Source: an uncultured Clostridium sp. (GTDB lineage Bacteria > Bacillota > Clostridia > TANB77 > CAG-508). Taken from it: a DNA stretch of 64,000 nt. Shown piece after piece: positions 17,680 to 25,558 of this stretch (position 1 is the stretch's first letter; each line of letters starts with the position of its first letter). Made by a program: the position numbers and the translations under genes. The notes below the pieces were generated by a model that was given only the letters and a program-made list of their open reading frames with translations, was not told where the DNA came from and did no database searches. Location of the stretch: contig CAKNJR010000006.1 in the NCBI GenBank assembly GCA_930986425.1, positions 17,239 to 81,238 on the forward strand. Reading direction: 5' to 3'.

Positions 17680-18621
17680 ATGTCTGAAAAAAGAAAAAAT
17701 ATGAAATTATTAAAACCAAAGATAGACGTCGTTTTTCAAAGCTTATTTAGCAAGAAAAATGAGAAAATAACTAAAGCATTTGCAGAAGCAATTTTAGACG
17801 AAAAAGTCAGAAAAATAACAATTAATGATGATAAAGAACTATTTAGAGAGAGACCAGAAGATAAGCTTGGAATATTAGACTTAGAATTAGATATCAACGA
17901 CAGCGAAAAGGTGGATGTAGAAATACAATTAGTAGATAGGTCAAACATACAAGAAAGATTATTATTTTATTTTTCAAAATTATACTATAATGAAGTAAAA
18001 AAAGGAGATGATTATAAAAAGGCTAAAAGAGTAGTTATGGTTGCGATATTAGATTATGATTTAGATTTAACTAAAGAAATAAAAAATATGGAAACAATAT
18101 GGCAATTACGTGAAAAAAATGCAAGAGACCTTGTATTGACAGACAAAGTAGAAATAGCTATAATAGAATTGTCAAAAGTAAGGGCTGAATATGAAAAAAA
18201 TAAGAAGAACAAAAAGGCACAATGGGCATTATTCATAGACGACCCTAATACTAAGGAGGTCGAAGAGATTATGAAAGAGAATGAAGATATCGAAGAAGCC
18301 ATAGTAACAGTACATAAAATGACAGAAGATGAAAAAATGAGAAGATTGGCAGATTTAAGAGAAAAGGCCATAATGGACGAAAAAGCAATTAGAAGAAAAG
18401 GTTATGAAGACGGACATGCTTTAGGACATGAAGCAGGACTTAAAGAAGGCATTGAAGAAGGCATTAAAGAAGGTATTCAACAAGGCATTCAACAAGGACA
18501 AAAAGAAGGACACGAATCCGAAAAAATTAATATTGCTAAAAAACTAAAATCTAAAAGAATGAGTATAGAAGAAATAGCTGAAATTACAGGCTTAGAAGAA
18601 GAAAAAATAAAAAAATTATAA
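17680..18621 (+). CDS. Rpn family nuclease / putative transposase (PD-(D/E)XK)
   Basis: The 313-residue protein begins with KLLKPKIDVVFQSLFSKKNEKI, the characteristic opening of the Rpn/PDDEXK_2 family, followed by ERPEDKLGILDLELDIN...VDVEIQLVDRS. The latter carries the nuclease core D...ExQ residues near 63-84. The C-terminus is a Gly/Glu repeat (HEAGLKEGIEEGIKEGIQQG) ending in a small helix-turn-helix-like piece (MSIEEIAEITGLEEEKIKKL). Rpn proteins promote RecA-independent recombination in E. coli and are found in accessory regions. GGAG precedes the ATG. It starts a small accessory island. Confidence 0.88.
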   Translation: MSEKRKNMKLLKPKIDVVFQSLFSKKNEKITKAFAEAILDEKVRKITINDDKELFRERPEDKLGILDLELDINDSEKVDVEIQLVDRSNIQERLLFYFSKLYYNEVKKGDDYKKAKRVVMVAILDYDLDLTKEIKNMETIWQLREKNARDLVLTDKVEIAIIELSKVRAEYEKNKKNKKAQWALFIDDPNTKEVEEIMKENEDIEEAIVTVHKMTEDEKMRRLADLREKAIMDEKAIRRKGYEDGHALGHEAGLKEGIEEGIKEGIQQGIQQGQKEGHESEKINIAKKLKSKRMSIEEIAEITGLEEEKIKKL

Positions 18622-18636
18622 AATAATAATTATTAT

Positions 18637-19236
18637 ATGGAGAAAAGCGGTTTGGAATTAAATAATATTTTAAACAAAGTAAGTGATTTTACAAAAGACT
18701 TTGGCAACAAATTAATATCAGAGTTATCAAATGCCATAGCAAATAACAAGTTAACTAATGAATCAAAGATTAAATTACAAGACAAAACTAGAGATATTAT
18801 AAAAAGCCATGGTGAAGTCTATGAGGTAAAAAATAGAGGAGTGTACAAGTACAGTTTAGATAGCAAATATGAAGAATTACAAAAGGGTATGTACTTAGGA
18901 CAAGAAAAAGGATTCTATATTTTAGATGATGGTGGAAACTTAAGATATGATGAAGAATTAAACAAAACAATTAAAAATGAAATTAATATAGAGAAATCAA
19001 GTATATTAAAGCAACAGCAAAAAGAGATGGATGAATTTAGAAAAGTAGGAGAAATATACATTGTAGATGAATTAGGTGATGATGAAAGATATGTATATTT
19101 AACCAGAAAATCAGATAATAAAGAAATGCAAGATTTCAATATATCAGATGGACTCTATGACAAAATAAAAGAAAACAACAAAAATGGAAAGAAAACAGAA
19201 TTGACTTGGAATGGAAAAATATATGAAATAAAATAA
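18637..19236 (+). CDS. Hypothetical soluble protein (199 aa) downstream of the Rpn gene
   Basis: I do not recognise this protein. It has no signal or membrane segment. It is charged, with a coiled or helical N-terminal half (residues 1-60) and beta-rich segments (VYEVKNRGVYKYSL, KVGEIYIVDELGDDERYVYLTRK, KKTELTWNGKIYEIK). The ATG at 18637 lacks a ribosome binding site. A TTG at 18652 has GGAGAAAAG nine bases upstream and may be the true start, giving 194 residues. It lies 15 bases after the Rpn gene and may be an accessory or immunity-type partner, which is only a guess from position. Confidence 0.6.
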   Translation: MEKSGLELNNILNKVSDFTKDFGNKLISELSNAIANNKLTNESKIKLQDKTRDIIKSHGEVYEVKNRGVYKYSLDSKYEELQKGMYLGQEKGFYILDDGGNLRYDEELNKTIKNEINIEKSSILKQQQKEMDEFRKVGEIYIVDELGDDERYVYLTRKSDNKEMQDFNISDGLYDKIKENNKNGKKTELTWNGKIYEIK

Positions 19237-19600
19237 AAAAATACTTGAAAAAACAGATACAAATTTAGGATTGGCATTTGAAAATGATAATGCCGCAAGT
19301 ATGCCAGAATACTATGTAGAAGATATAGGCGGAGGAGCAGCATTATTAGATTTAGAAGGAAATAGTGTTAAATTTGAAGAGGCGTATATAATATATGAAG
19401 GGGAAAGAATAGATGTAACAGATTGTGTTTTTTCTTATGAAGAATTATTTGGAGTAAGTTTTAGGAATGTAGCTATAAAATTAGAAGAAAATAATAAGAT
19501 AGAAGAACATCATGACATAGCTAGAACAACTCAAACTTTTGAAATCGTTAAAGATGGGAAAAGCTATTTTGGAGAAGCTTATATGACATGGCTAGAATAA
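19232..19600 (+). pseudogene. Possible 5'-truncated gene fragment
   Basis: An open frame from 19232 to the TAA at 19598-19600 encodes a plausible, acidic, beta-rich protein (MPEYYVEDIGGGAALLDLEGN, then EAYIIYEGERIDVTDCVFSYEELFG). There is no ATG with a ribosome binding site. The first possible starts are TTG 19271, with no usable spacing, and ATG 19301, with no site. It overlaps the end of the previous gene out of frame. It may be the remnant of a gene that lost its 5' end, or a distal domain separated by a frameshift. The family is unknown. Confidence 0.45.
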
Positions 19601-19708
19601 TTTGTGCGTTAGAAATATTTGGTTGACACGAACAAACGGGACGAATTCTTATTCATATAAGAATTTGTCACATTTTATTAAAAATGTCAAGGAATATTTG
19701 CAAAAAAT

Positions 19709-19744
19709 AAAAAGGTAAATGCTTATAACATATTACCTTTTTTA
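19709..19744 (-). terminator. Terminator of infC-rpmI-rplT (hairpin works in both directions)
   Basis: AAAAAGGTAA pairs with TTACCTTTTT around ATGCTTATAACATA. On the minus strand it follows rplT and ends in a T run. Confidence 0.8.
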
Positions 19745-19749
19745 TCTTT

Positions 19750-20097
19750 TTATTTCTTTGCTATTTTGCAAACTTCTGCAAAAGCTTTTGGGTCTGTAAC
19801 TGCTAAATCAGCAAGCATTTTTCTGTTAATAGTAACATTAGCTTTCTTTAAACCATTTATTAAAGTGCTGTATGTTAAACCATTAATTCTTGCAGCAGCG
19901 TTAATTCTGATTATCCATAACTTTCTGAAATTACTCTTTTTGTCTTTTCTTCCAGCATATGCATATGCTCCAGATTTCATAACTGCTTGTTTAGCTTGTC
20001 TAAATCTGTAATGTTTAGCTCCATAATAACCTTTAGCTCTTTTTAAAACTTTTTTATGTTTTTTCTTTGTAATTATAGCTGTTTTTACTCTTGCCAT
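19750..20097 (-). CDS. rplT: Ribosomal protein L20
   Basis: The 115-residue protein is the complete L20: [26 protein letters not shown] at the N-terminus, [26 protein letters not shown] in the centre, and [18 protein letters not shown] near the end. It binds 23S rRNA during large-subunit assembly and in Firmicutes represses its own operon by acting on the leader RNA. It is last in infC-rpmI-rplT and has an AAGGAAGGTG site upstream. Confidence 0.98.
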   Translation of the reverse strand: MARVKTAIITKKKHKKVLKRAKGYYGAKHYRFRQAKQAVMKSGAYAYAGRKDKKSNFRKLWIIRINAAARINGLTYSTLINGLKKANVTINRKMLADLAVTDPKAFAEVCKIAKK

Positions 20098-20120
20098 TTT
20101 TTATTCACCTTCCTTTAATC

Positions 20121-20324
20121 CTATTTACCATATGGTAATAATTTTTTAACATGATTTTTACAAGTACTGTCAACGTAAGCGTTTTGTACACTTCCTGATG
20201 ACTTTTGTCTATTTGTTTTATTCCCTAATAGATGTCTTCTATTAGATTTAGTCCTTTTAACTTTACCTGTAGCTGTAAATTTATATCTTTTTTCAGCAGC
20301 CTTATTAGTTTTTAACTTTGGCAT
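20121..20324 (-). CDS. rpmI: Ribosomal protein L35
   Basis: The 67-residue protein starts MPKLKTNKAAEKRYKFTATG and includes KRTKSNRRHLL and the terminal VKKLLPYGK, all typical of L35. It lies between infC and rplT with short gaps (35 and 23 bases) and a GGAGG site, the standard operon order. Confidence 0.98.
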   Translation of the reverse strand: MPKLKTNKAAEKRYKFTATGKVKRTKSNRRHLLGNKTNRQKSSGSVQNAYVDSTCKNHVKKLLPYGK

Positions 20325-20359
20325 AATAAATTCCTCCTTATATTATAGTTATATATAAA

Positions 20360-20869
20360 TTAACTCTTTTGAGCTAATATTATAAACAAATTTTTTCCTT
20401 CTAGAATAGGTTTCTTTTCTGCAACTGCAATATCGCTTAGAGTTTCAATAAATTGATTTAGAACAGCTTCACCTTGCTTTACATAGTTTAATTCTCTTCC
20501 TCTAAATCTAACAGTAATTCTAACTTTGTTACCATCTTCTAAGAATTTTCTAGCATTTTTAGCTTTAAAATCAAAGTCATGTTTATCTATATTTGGTGTA
20601 ATTCTAAGTTCTTTAACTTCAAAACTTCTTTGCTTTTTTCTAGCTTCTTTTTCTTTTTTAGCTTGCTCAAATTTGTATTTTCCATAGTTCATTATTCTAC
20701 AAACTTTTGGATTGTTATTTGGAGCAACTAAAACTAAATCTAATTTTTTTTCATAAGCGATGTCTAAAGCCTTATTTAAAGGTAAGACACCAAGTTTCTC
20801 GCCATTTTCATCAATAACCTGAACTTCATTTGCTCTAATTTGTTCATTAATTGGTAATTCCTGTTTTAT
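20360..20869 (-). CDS. infC: Translation initiation factor IF-3, ATA start codon
   Basis: A 110-residue frame from ATG 20692 covers only the C-terminal domain. Extending upstream in the same frame gives the complete N-terminal domain (KQELPINEQIRANEVQVID, then LGVLPLNKALDIAYEKKLDLVLV) and no in-frame ATG, GTG or TTG before the conserved beginning. The codon at the right place is ATA (20869-20867), nine bases after a perfect AGGAGG. The resulting 169 residues is the normal IF-3 length. IF-3 discriminates against non-standard start codons, and infC is known for AUU/AUC/AUA starts that let IF-3 repress its own synthesis. Confidence 0.93.
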   Translation of the reverse strand: MKQELPINEQIRANEVQVIDENGEKLGVLPLNKALDIAYEKKLDLVLVAPNNNPKVCRIMNYGKYKFEQAKKEKEARKKQRSFEVKELRITPNIDKHDFDFKAKNARKFLEDGNKVRITVRFRGRELNYVKQGEAVLNQFIETLSDIAVAEKKPILEGKNLFIILAQKS

Positions 20870-20880
20870 ATTAAAACACC

Positions 20881-21160
20881 TCCTAAAAATAGTAAAATTA
20901 AATTTTACTTGTATTTAATTTACTCTTTTTTATATGAAGAATATAAATTAAATCTTCAAACAAAATAAAAAAGATTGGTTATGAAGCCAATCATTCTCAA
21001 ACACACTTATTCAAAACTCAATTAAGTGGATTAAAACATAAAAGTTTTATATCATAGAACATTTAATATGAAAAATATTTTAATTAAGTTTTATATAAGA
21101 TATATTTTAACCTTTTCCGCTTAATCGTTAAGGTGAGAATGCAACTTCTTCTTAAATACA
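20881..21160 (-). ncRNA. Structured 5' leader of infC-rpmI-rplT with attenuator hairpin
   Basis: About 280 transcribed bases precede the infC ribosome binding site. They include a terminator-like hairpin (GATTGGCTT 20992-20984 with AACCAATC 20980-20973, minus strand) followed by TTTTTTATTTT. This matches the L20-leader arrangement of Firmicutes, where L20 promotes premature termination. I infer the class from position and the hairpin; I did not model the pseudoknot. Confidence 0.6.
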
Positions 21161-21166
21161 TAAATA

Positions 21167-21195
21167 ATAATACTATAATTTTTTGCATTTGTCAA
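21167..21195 (-). promoter_or_regulatory. SigA-type promoter of infC-rpmI-rplT
   Basis: On the minus strand TTGACA (21195-21190), a 17-base spacer and TATTAT (21172-21167). Confidence 0.85.
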
Positions 21196-21213
21196 CATTT
21201 TTTCGAAAATTAC

Positions 21214-21242
21214 TTGACTTTTTTGCTATAATGTAATAAAAT
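21214..21242 (+). promoter_or_regulatory. SigA-type promoter of rplM-rpsI
   Basis: TTGACT (21214-21219), a 17-base spacer and TAAAAT (21237-21242). It diverges from the infC promoter, with only 18 bases between the two -35 boxes. Confidence 0.75.
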
Positions 21243-21248
21243 AATATA

Positions 21249-21346
21249 GCGAATTTGAATATGTCCTATAAAGCGATTCCCCGGTTGGCTTTATATGGTT
21301 TCATATAAATTATTTATTTATTTTATGAATGGAGGATAATTTTACC
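21249..21346 (+). ncRNA. L13-leader-like RNA upstream of rplM
   Basis: The leader contains a strong hairpin, CCTATAAAGC (21265-21274) with GGCTTTATATGG (21287-21298), matching the shape of the L13 leader of Firmicutes that autoregulates rplM-rpsI. No T run follows, so control would be at translation or by a longer fold. Confidence 0.6.
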
Positions 21347-21781
21347 ATGAATAATACTACATACAGTGTTAAGAAAAGTGAAATTGAAAGAAAATGGTAT
21401 ATAATTGATGCTGAAGGCAAATCTTTAGGTAGAGTTGCAGCAGAAGCAGCAAAATTATTAAGAGGAAAACATAAGCCAACATTTACACAAAATATGGACA
21501 ATGGCGATCATGTAATTATAATCAACTGTGCAAAAGCAGTTTTAACAGGAAAGAAATTAAATCAAAAAGTTTACACTCATTTTACAGGATATATTGGAAA
21601 TATGAGAAAAACTTTAGCAAAAGATATGATGGAACAAAAACCAGAAAAAGCTATGATGATAGCAGTAAAAGGTATGCTTCCACATAACAGCTTAGGAAGA
21701 CAAATGTTAACAAAATTAAGAGTATACGCAGGGGCTGAACATGAAAATGCAGCACAAAAACCTGAAGTATGGAAATTTTAA
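21347..21781 (+). CDS. rplM: Ribosomal protein L13
   Basis: The 144-residue L13 shows the canonical WYIIDAEGKSLGRVAAEAAKLLRGKHKP, MDNGDHVIIINCAKAVLTGKK and KGMLPHNSLGRQMLTKLRVYAG. I chose ATG 21347 (MNNTTYSVKKSE), giving the usual length. An in-frame ATG at 21329 overlaps the GGAGG site at 21331 and is rejected. It forms an operon with rpsI 16 bases downstream. Confidence 0.98.
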   Translation: MNNTTYSVKKSEIERKWYIIDAEGKSLGRVAAEAAKLLRGKHKPTFTQNMDNGDHVIIINCAKAVLTGKKLNQKVYTHFTGYIGNMRKTLAKDMMEQKPEKAMMIAVKGMLPHNSLGRQMLTKLRVYAGAEHENAAQKPEVWKF

Positions 21782-21797
21782 TTAGGAGGAATAGAAG

Positions 21798-22199
21798 ATG
21801 GCAAAATCAGAGAAAGTTGTATTCTTAGGTACAGGTAGAAGAAAAAGCTCAATTGCTAGAGTTAGACTTGTAGAAGGAAAAGGCAATATAACTGTAAACG
21901 GAAAAGATATAAACGAATATTTTGGAGAAGAAACATTAAGAGTAATAGTAAAACAACCTTTAACAGTTACAAATACATTATCAAAATATGATGTAATTGC
22001 TAAAGTTCAAGGTGGCGGATTCAGCGGTCAAGCTGGTGCTGTACGTCATGGTATAGCAAGAGCTCTTAATGAAGCAAATGCAGAATATAGACCAGTATTA
22101 AAATCAAACGGATTCTTAACAAGAGACCCACGTATGAAAGAAAGAAAGAAATATGGTCTTAAAAAAGCTCGTAAAGCTCCACAATTTAGTAAGAGATAA
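21798..22199 (+). CDS. rpsI: Ribosomal protein S9
   Basis: The 133-residue S9 has [44 protein letters not shown] and the positively charged end [17 protein letters not shown] that reaches the P-site tRNA. AGGAGG precedes the ATG. It is the second gene of the rplM-rpsI operon, closed by a strong terminator. Confidence 0.98.
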   Translation: MAKSEKVVFLGTGRRKSSIARVRLVEGKGNITVNGKDINEYFGEETLRVIVKQPLTVTNTLSKYDVIAKVQGGGFSGQAGAVRHGIARALNEANAEYRPVLKSNGFLTRDPRMKERKKYGLKKARKAPQFSKR

Positions 22200-22220
22200 T
22201 ATTCAAGTGTATACAAAGAA

Positions 22221-22254
22221 AACCCCAAAGTTCAAAACTTTGGGGAATTTTTTT
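22221..22254 (+). terminator. Terminator of rplM-rpsI
   Basis: CCCCAAAGTT pairs with AACTTTGGGG around CAA, followed by AATTTTTTT. Confidence 0.93.
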
Positions 22255-22323
22255 GAAATGGGAAATTCAAATTTATTAAATAGAAGTTAAATCATATTCT
22301 ACTAGTTAAGATTATATTGTAAT

Positions 22324-23319
22324 TTAAACAAATAAACTAATCATATACAGTATAAAAATACTAAGTAAAACAATTCCTTTAGGTCTAGTTATAGTATTTT
22401 TTTTGCCCATAAAATTGAATAGCCACAAAACAAGAGTCATACTACAAAGTAAAATTAAGTTTTGTATAAAGTCTGGAGTAAATTCAAGTGGAGTAATCAT
22501 TGCTCCAATTCCTAAAATTAAAAATAAATTAAGAACACATGAACCAACTAAATTCCCAACTGCTATATCAGTATCTTTGCGTATTACAGCAAAAATAGAT
22601 GTGACAAGTTCAGGTAGGGCAGTACCTATAGCAACAACAGTTAAACCAATTACTCTTTCAGATATATTAAAATATAAAGCTATGTTTGTAGCAGAATCTA
22701 CTACAAAATCTCCACCATATTTTAATAAAAACACTCCTACAACAATTAATAATAGAGAAAATGGTATATTAATTTTTTTCTTTTTAGAATTTTTATTACT
22801 AGAATTTTGTCTTTCTAATTTTTCTTTTTTATAAGAATTAATTATATCCTCGAATTCTTTTATGATAGGATAAGAAAAATATACTATAAACAATATAATC
22901 AAGAAAAAGCCTTCTATTTGATTTATATATTGAGTACTATTTCCTAATATGCCTAACCCCATTAAAAGAATAACTGTGCTTGCCAAAAAAGCTATTGGAA
23001 TATGAAAATTTCTAGCTTCTTTATCAATTTTAACAGGTCTTATAACAGCCATAAGACCTAGAATAAATAAAAGATTGCACAAATTACTTCCGATAGCATT
23101 ACCAATTATTAAATCAGTGCTAGAACTTTGAGTGGATGTAATTGTTATAATAAGCTCTGGAGCAGACGTACCAATAGCTACAATAGTTAATCCGATTAAC
23201 ATTTCAGGAATATGAAACTTTTTAGCTATATTGCTAGCACCTTTAACTAACATATCTGCTCCAACAACTAAAAGTACAAATCCGAGTATTATCATTAGTA
23301 TATCATTTATCATTAACAT
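22324..23319 (-). CDS. Calcium/sodium antiporter (CaCA family, YrbG-like)
   Basis: The 331-residue integral membrane protein has ten hydrophobic segments and both CaCA alpha repeats: GLTIVAIGTSAPELIITITS with IGNAIGSNLCNLLFILG in the first half, and GLTVVAIGTALPELVTSIFA with VGNLVGSCVLNLFLILG in the second. The conserved acidic residues in TSAPE and TALPE bind the cation. A basic cytosolic loop (about residues 165-185) separates the halves. It exchanges Ca2+ (or similar ions) for Na+ or H+. GAAAGG lies just upstream; ATG 23319 and 23313 are both possible starts. It ends the spoVAD-spoVAE direction. Confidence 0.93.
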   Translation of the reverse strand: MLMINDILMIILGFVLLVVGADMLVKGASNIAKKFHIPEMLIGLTIVAIGTSAPELIITITSTQSSSTDLIIGNAIGSNLCNLLFILGLMAVIRPVKIDKEARNFHIPIAFLASTVILLMGLGILGNSTQYINQIEGFFLIILFIVYFSYPIIKEFEDIINSYKKEKLERQNSSNKNSKKKKINIPFSLLLIVVGVFLLKYGGDFVVDSATNIALYFNISERVIGLTVVAIGTALPELVTSIFAVIRKDTDIAVGNLVGSCVLNLFLILGIGAMITPLEFTPDFIQNLILLCSMTLVLWLFNFMGKKNTITRPKGIVLLSIFILYMISLFV

Positions 23320-23372
23320 TTTACCTTTCTACTTATTATTAACAAAAGTAACGCTATTTTGTCAAGCTGTAA

Positions 23373-23759
23373 TTATTGTTTTTTTATTCTTGGTTTGGCA
23401 AGAAGCGAAGCAATATAACCAAAGAATATTGCAGCAGCTATGCCACCACTTGCAGCTTTTACTCCACCAATAAATGCTCCAAGTAAGCCTTGAGTTTGAA
23501 CAGCTTCTATAGCACCTTTCGCTAAATTTGCACCAAATCCAAAAAGGGGAACAGTAGCACCACATCCAGCAAAGTCAATTATATATTGATAAATTCCTAG
23601 TCCGCCTAAAAATGCACCTACAGTTACAAATATAACTAAAATTCTAGCAGATGTAAGTTTTGTTTTATCTAATAATATTTGACCAATTATACAGATTAAT
23701 CCTCCAACTAAAAAGCATCTAAGCATTAATCCCCAATCTAAACTTTGTAAAAATTCCAT
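23373..23759 (-). CDS. spoVAE: Stage V sporulation protein AE
   Basis: The 128-residue membrane protein matches SpoVAE(B): four hydrophobic segments with FLVGGLICIIGQILLD, FVTVGAFLGGLGIY, and DFAGCGATVPLFGFGANLAKGAIEA. With SpoVAC and SpoVAD it forms the inner-membrane channel that moves dipicolinic acid into the forespore and releases it at germination. An AAAGGAG lies 25 bases before the ATG, and ATCGT/ACGAT between them could fold and shorten the gap. It follows spoVAD by 136 bases. Confidence 0.92.
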   Translation of the reverse strand: MEFLQSLDWGLMLRCFLVGGLICIIGQILLDKTKLTSARILVIFVTVGAFLGGLGIYQYIIDFAGCGATVPLFGFGANLAKGAIEAVQTQGLLGAFIGGVKAASGGIAAAIFFGYIASLLAKPRIKKQ

Positions 23760-23895
23760 AATTAATTATCGTTTTTGACGATTACTCCTTTCAAATTAAT
23801 TTTTTAGTTTCAGTCGGGCTTGTAAAGAATACTGTGTAAATTTTTTTCGTCAATTTTTTAGCAAAAAATTGATTTTTATTATTCATAAAAAATAT

Positions 23896-24909
23896 TTACT
23901 CCTTTTCCATTTCAATAGATACAGCATGTGCAATTCCCGGAATAGATTCACCTTGTTGAGATGTTGTTGAATTCATAAGAGCACCAGTTGCAATTAACAA
24001 AAGCTTACTCATATGACCTTGTTTCAAAAGTTTATATAAATAACCAGAAAATACAGTTGCAATACAAGCACAGCCACTTCCACCAGAGTGAGTATCTTGC
24101 TTATTTTTATCAAACATAAGCACACCACAATCATCATAATTTTCAGATAAATCAATACCTTTAGATTTGCCTAAATCAATTAATATAGATTTTCCTAAAT
24201 GACCTAAGTCACCAGTAATAATGGCGTCGTAATAATCTGGAGTTCTACCAGTATCTTCAAAATGTGCAAGAAGTGTAGAAAGTGCTGCTGGTGCCATTGC
24301 GGCTCCCATATTATTTGCATCTTTAATTCCTAAATCAGTAATAACACCAGGGGTTATATGGGTTATATATGGACCAAGACCTTTTTTAGAAAGTATAACT
24401 GCACCGGAACCTGTTACTGTCCATTGGCTTGTTGGTGTACGTTGATTTCCAAGCTCTAATGGAAATCTAAATTGCTTTTCAGCACTACAAAAGTGACTAG
24501 AAGTAGCACAAAGTACATTTCTGCAAGCAAGGCTATCCATAAAAACAGAACCTATACATAAGCTTTCAACAAAAGTAGAACATGCTCCAAATAAACCAAA
24601 GAAGGGAATATTTGAATCACGCATACCAAAGTTTGATGAAATACACTGATTTAATAAATCACCTGCAAATGAATAGTCAATATCTTTAGCAGATAAACCA
24701 GACTTGGCAAGTAAAGTATTAACTGTTTCTCTAAAAATTTTAGTTTCAGCTTTTTCCCAAGTTTTTTCTCCCCAAAATTCGTCCTCTAAGCACTTATCAA
24801 AATATTGTGCAAGAGGTCCATCAGATTCTTTAGGTCCTACAATTGATGCCGTATCTAGAATTGTAGGTGGGTGGTCTAATTTTAAAGTTTGATTACCTAA
24901 TTTTTTCAT
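23896..24909 (-). CDS. spoVAD: Stage V sporulation protein AD
   Basis: The 337-residue thiolase-fold protein shows GPKESDGPLAQYFDKCLEDE, AGDLLNQCISSNFGMRD, FGLFGACSTFVESLCIGS, SGAVILS and GGSGCACIATVFSGYL, all close to B. subtilis SpoVAD. It binds Ca-DPA at the cytosolic face of the SpoVA channel. I chose ATG 24909 (MKKLGNQTLKL), 12 bases after GAAAGGA; ATG 24921 abuts that site. spoVAC, normally immediately upstream, is instead 2.5 kb away. Confidence 0.94.
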   Translation of the reverse strand: MKKLGNQTLKLDHPPTILDTASIVGPKESDGPLAQYFDKCLEDEFWGEKTWEKAETKIFRETVNTLLAKSGLSAKDIDYSFAGDLLNQCISSNFGMRDSNIPFFGLFGACSTFVESLCIGSVFMDSLACRNVLCATSSHFCSAEKQFRFPLELGNQRTPTSQWTVTGSGAVILSKKGLGPYITHITPGVITDLGIKDANNMGAAMAPAALSTLLAHFEDTGRTPDYYDAIITGDLGHLGKSILIDLGKSKGIDLSENYDDCGVLMFDKNKQDTHSGGSGCACIATVFSGYLYKLLKQGHMSKLLLIATGALMNSTTSQQGESIPGIAHAVSIEMEKE

Positions 24910-24998
24910 AAAAAATTTCATTCCTTTCTCGCTTTGCTTAAAAGGCACACATAGTTACGAAAGAAATTTCTTTCAAACTAAACAAATCCTTTCAATAT

Positions 24999-25041
24999 CT
25001 ATGTATATAATTTCCAAGTTTTCAAAAAATATGCACAAAAA
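24999..25041 (-). promoter_or_regulatory. Putative forespore promoter of spoVAD-spoVAE (copy 1)
   Basis: Minus-strand GCATA (25034-25030), 14 bases, then GGAAATTATA resembles the SigF/SigG consensus. The whole 43-base segment recurs almost exactly before the dodecin-spoVAC pair at 28183-28226. Confidence 0.6.
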
Positions 25042-25144
25042 TTAAAAATTACTATTTTAAATTTCAATAAGGAACGCTTAATTTGAAATTAAAAGCAAAA
25101 ATACCAATACTAGGGAATATAACAAAAATGTAATAAAAAAAGCG

Positions 25145-25173
25145 TTGACTAAAATTATTAAAATGTTTAAAAT
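25145..25173 (+). promoter_or_regulatory. SigA-type promoter of the adhesin transcript
   Basis: TTGACT (25145-25150), a 17-base spacer and TAAAAT (25168-25173). The predicted start is about 295 bases before the first well-supported ORF at 25475, leaving a long leader. Confidence 0.65.
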
Positions 25174-25227
25174 AATTAATATAAATGTGAGTGATATAAT
25201 AACTAATAAAAGAGGAAAAAAGTACAA

Positions 25228-25290
25228 ATGAAAATCGCTGAAACCCTTGGGGCTGTATATATATATATATATATATATTGTAAGATTTAA
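25228..25290 (+). other. Possible 20-codon leader ORF containing a (TA)11 tract
   Basis: ATG 25228 opens a short frame MKIAETLGAVYIYIYIYCKI ending in TAA at 25288. The Tyr/Ile part is encoded by the TA repeat. GAGG is 12 bases upstream, so translation is uncertain. Confidence 0.3.
25256..25278. repeat. TA dinucleotide microsatellite, 11 repeats
   Basis: An uninterrupted (TA)11T tract lies in the leader of the diversified adhesin gene. Such tracts are prone to slipped-strand length changes. Confidence 0.95.
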
Positions 25291-25318
25291 TCAAATAGAA
25301 ATATGTAAACATAGAGGT

Positions 25319-25369
25319 AAAGCTATGCTTTTTAGGCGTATTTAAAATGTCTAAATTGCATAGCTTTTT
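25319..25369 (+). terminator. Terminator-like hairpin in the adhesin leader
   Basis: AAAGCTATGC (25319-25328) pairs with GCATAGCTTT (25358-25367), with a secondary TTTAG/CTAAA match in the loop and a short T run after. It is placed between the promoter and the ORFs, so it could act as an attenuator. Confidence 0.5.
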
Positions 25370-25474
25370 AATTAATGAAAAGCAATTAAAAACGATTGCA
25401 AATTAAAAACTTTTATGGTATAACATAAAAAGAACAAAGTTGGTAATAATATTTACAAAGGAAGGAGAAATAAA

Positions 25475-25558
25475 ATGTACAACCAAGAAGAAAATGAAGT
25501 AGCAGTAAAAACTGTTGCATCAAACAAAATTTCAAAAGAAAGGGGAAAAATACTATGA
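25475..25558 (+). CDS. 27-residue upstream peptide coupled to the adhesin gene
   Basis: ATG 25475 follows a strong GGAAGGAG site. The peptide begins MYNQEENEVAVKTVASNK and ends at a TGA that overlaps the next ATG (ATGA at 25555-25558). It is hydrophilic, lysine/glutamate-rich, and matches no family I know. The ATGA overlap suggests translational coupling. It may be a leader peptide controlling the downstream gene rather than a functional product. Confidence 0.55.
   Translation: MYNQEENEVAVKTVASNKISKERGKIL

Noticed and set aside
25200..25370. Known riboswitch class in the adhesin leader
   Set aside because: I could not match c-di-GMP-I, c-di-GMP-II, preQ1 or other conserved cores; only a hairpin and the TA tract are supportable.
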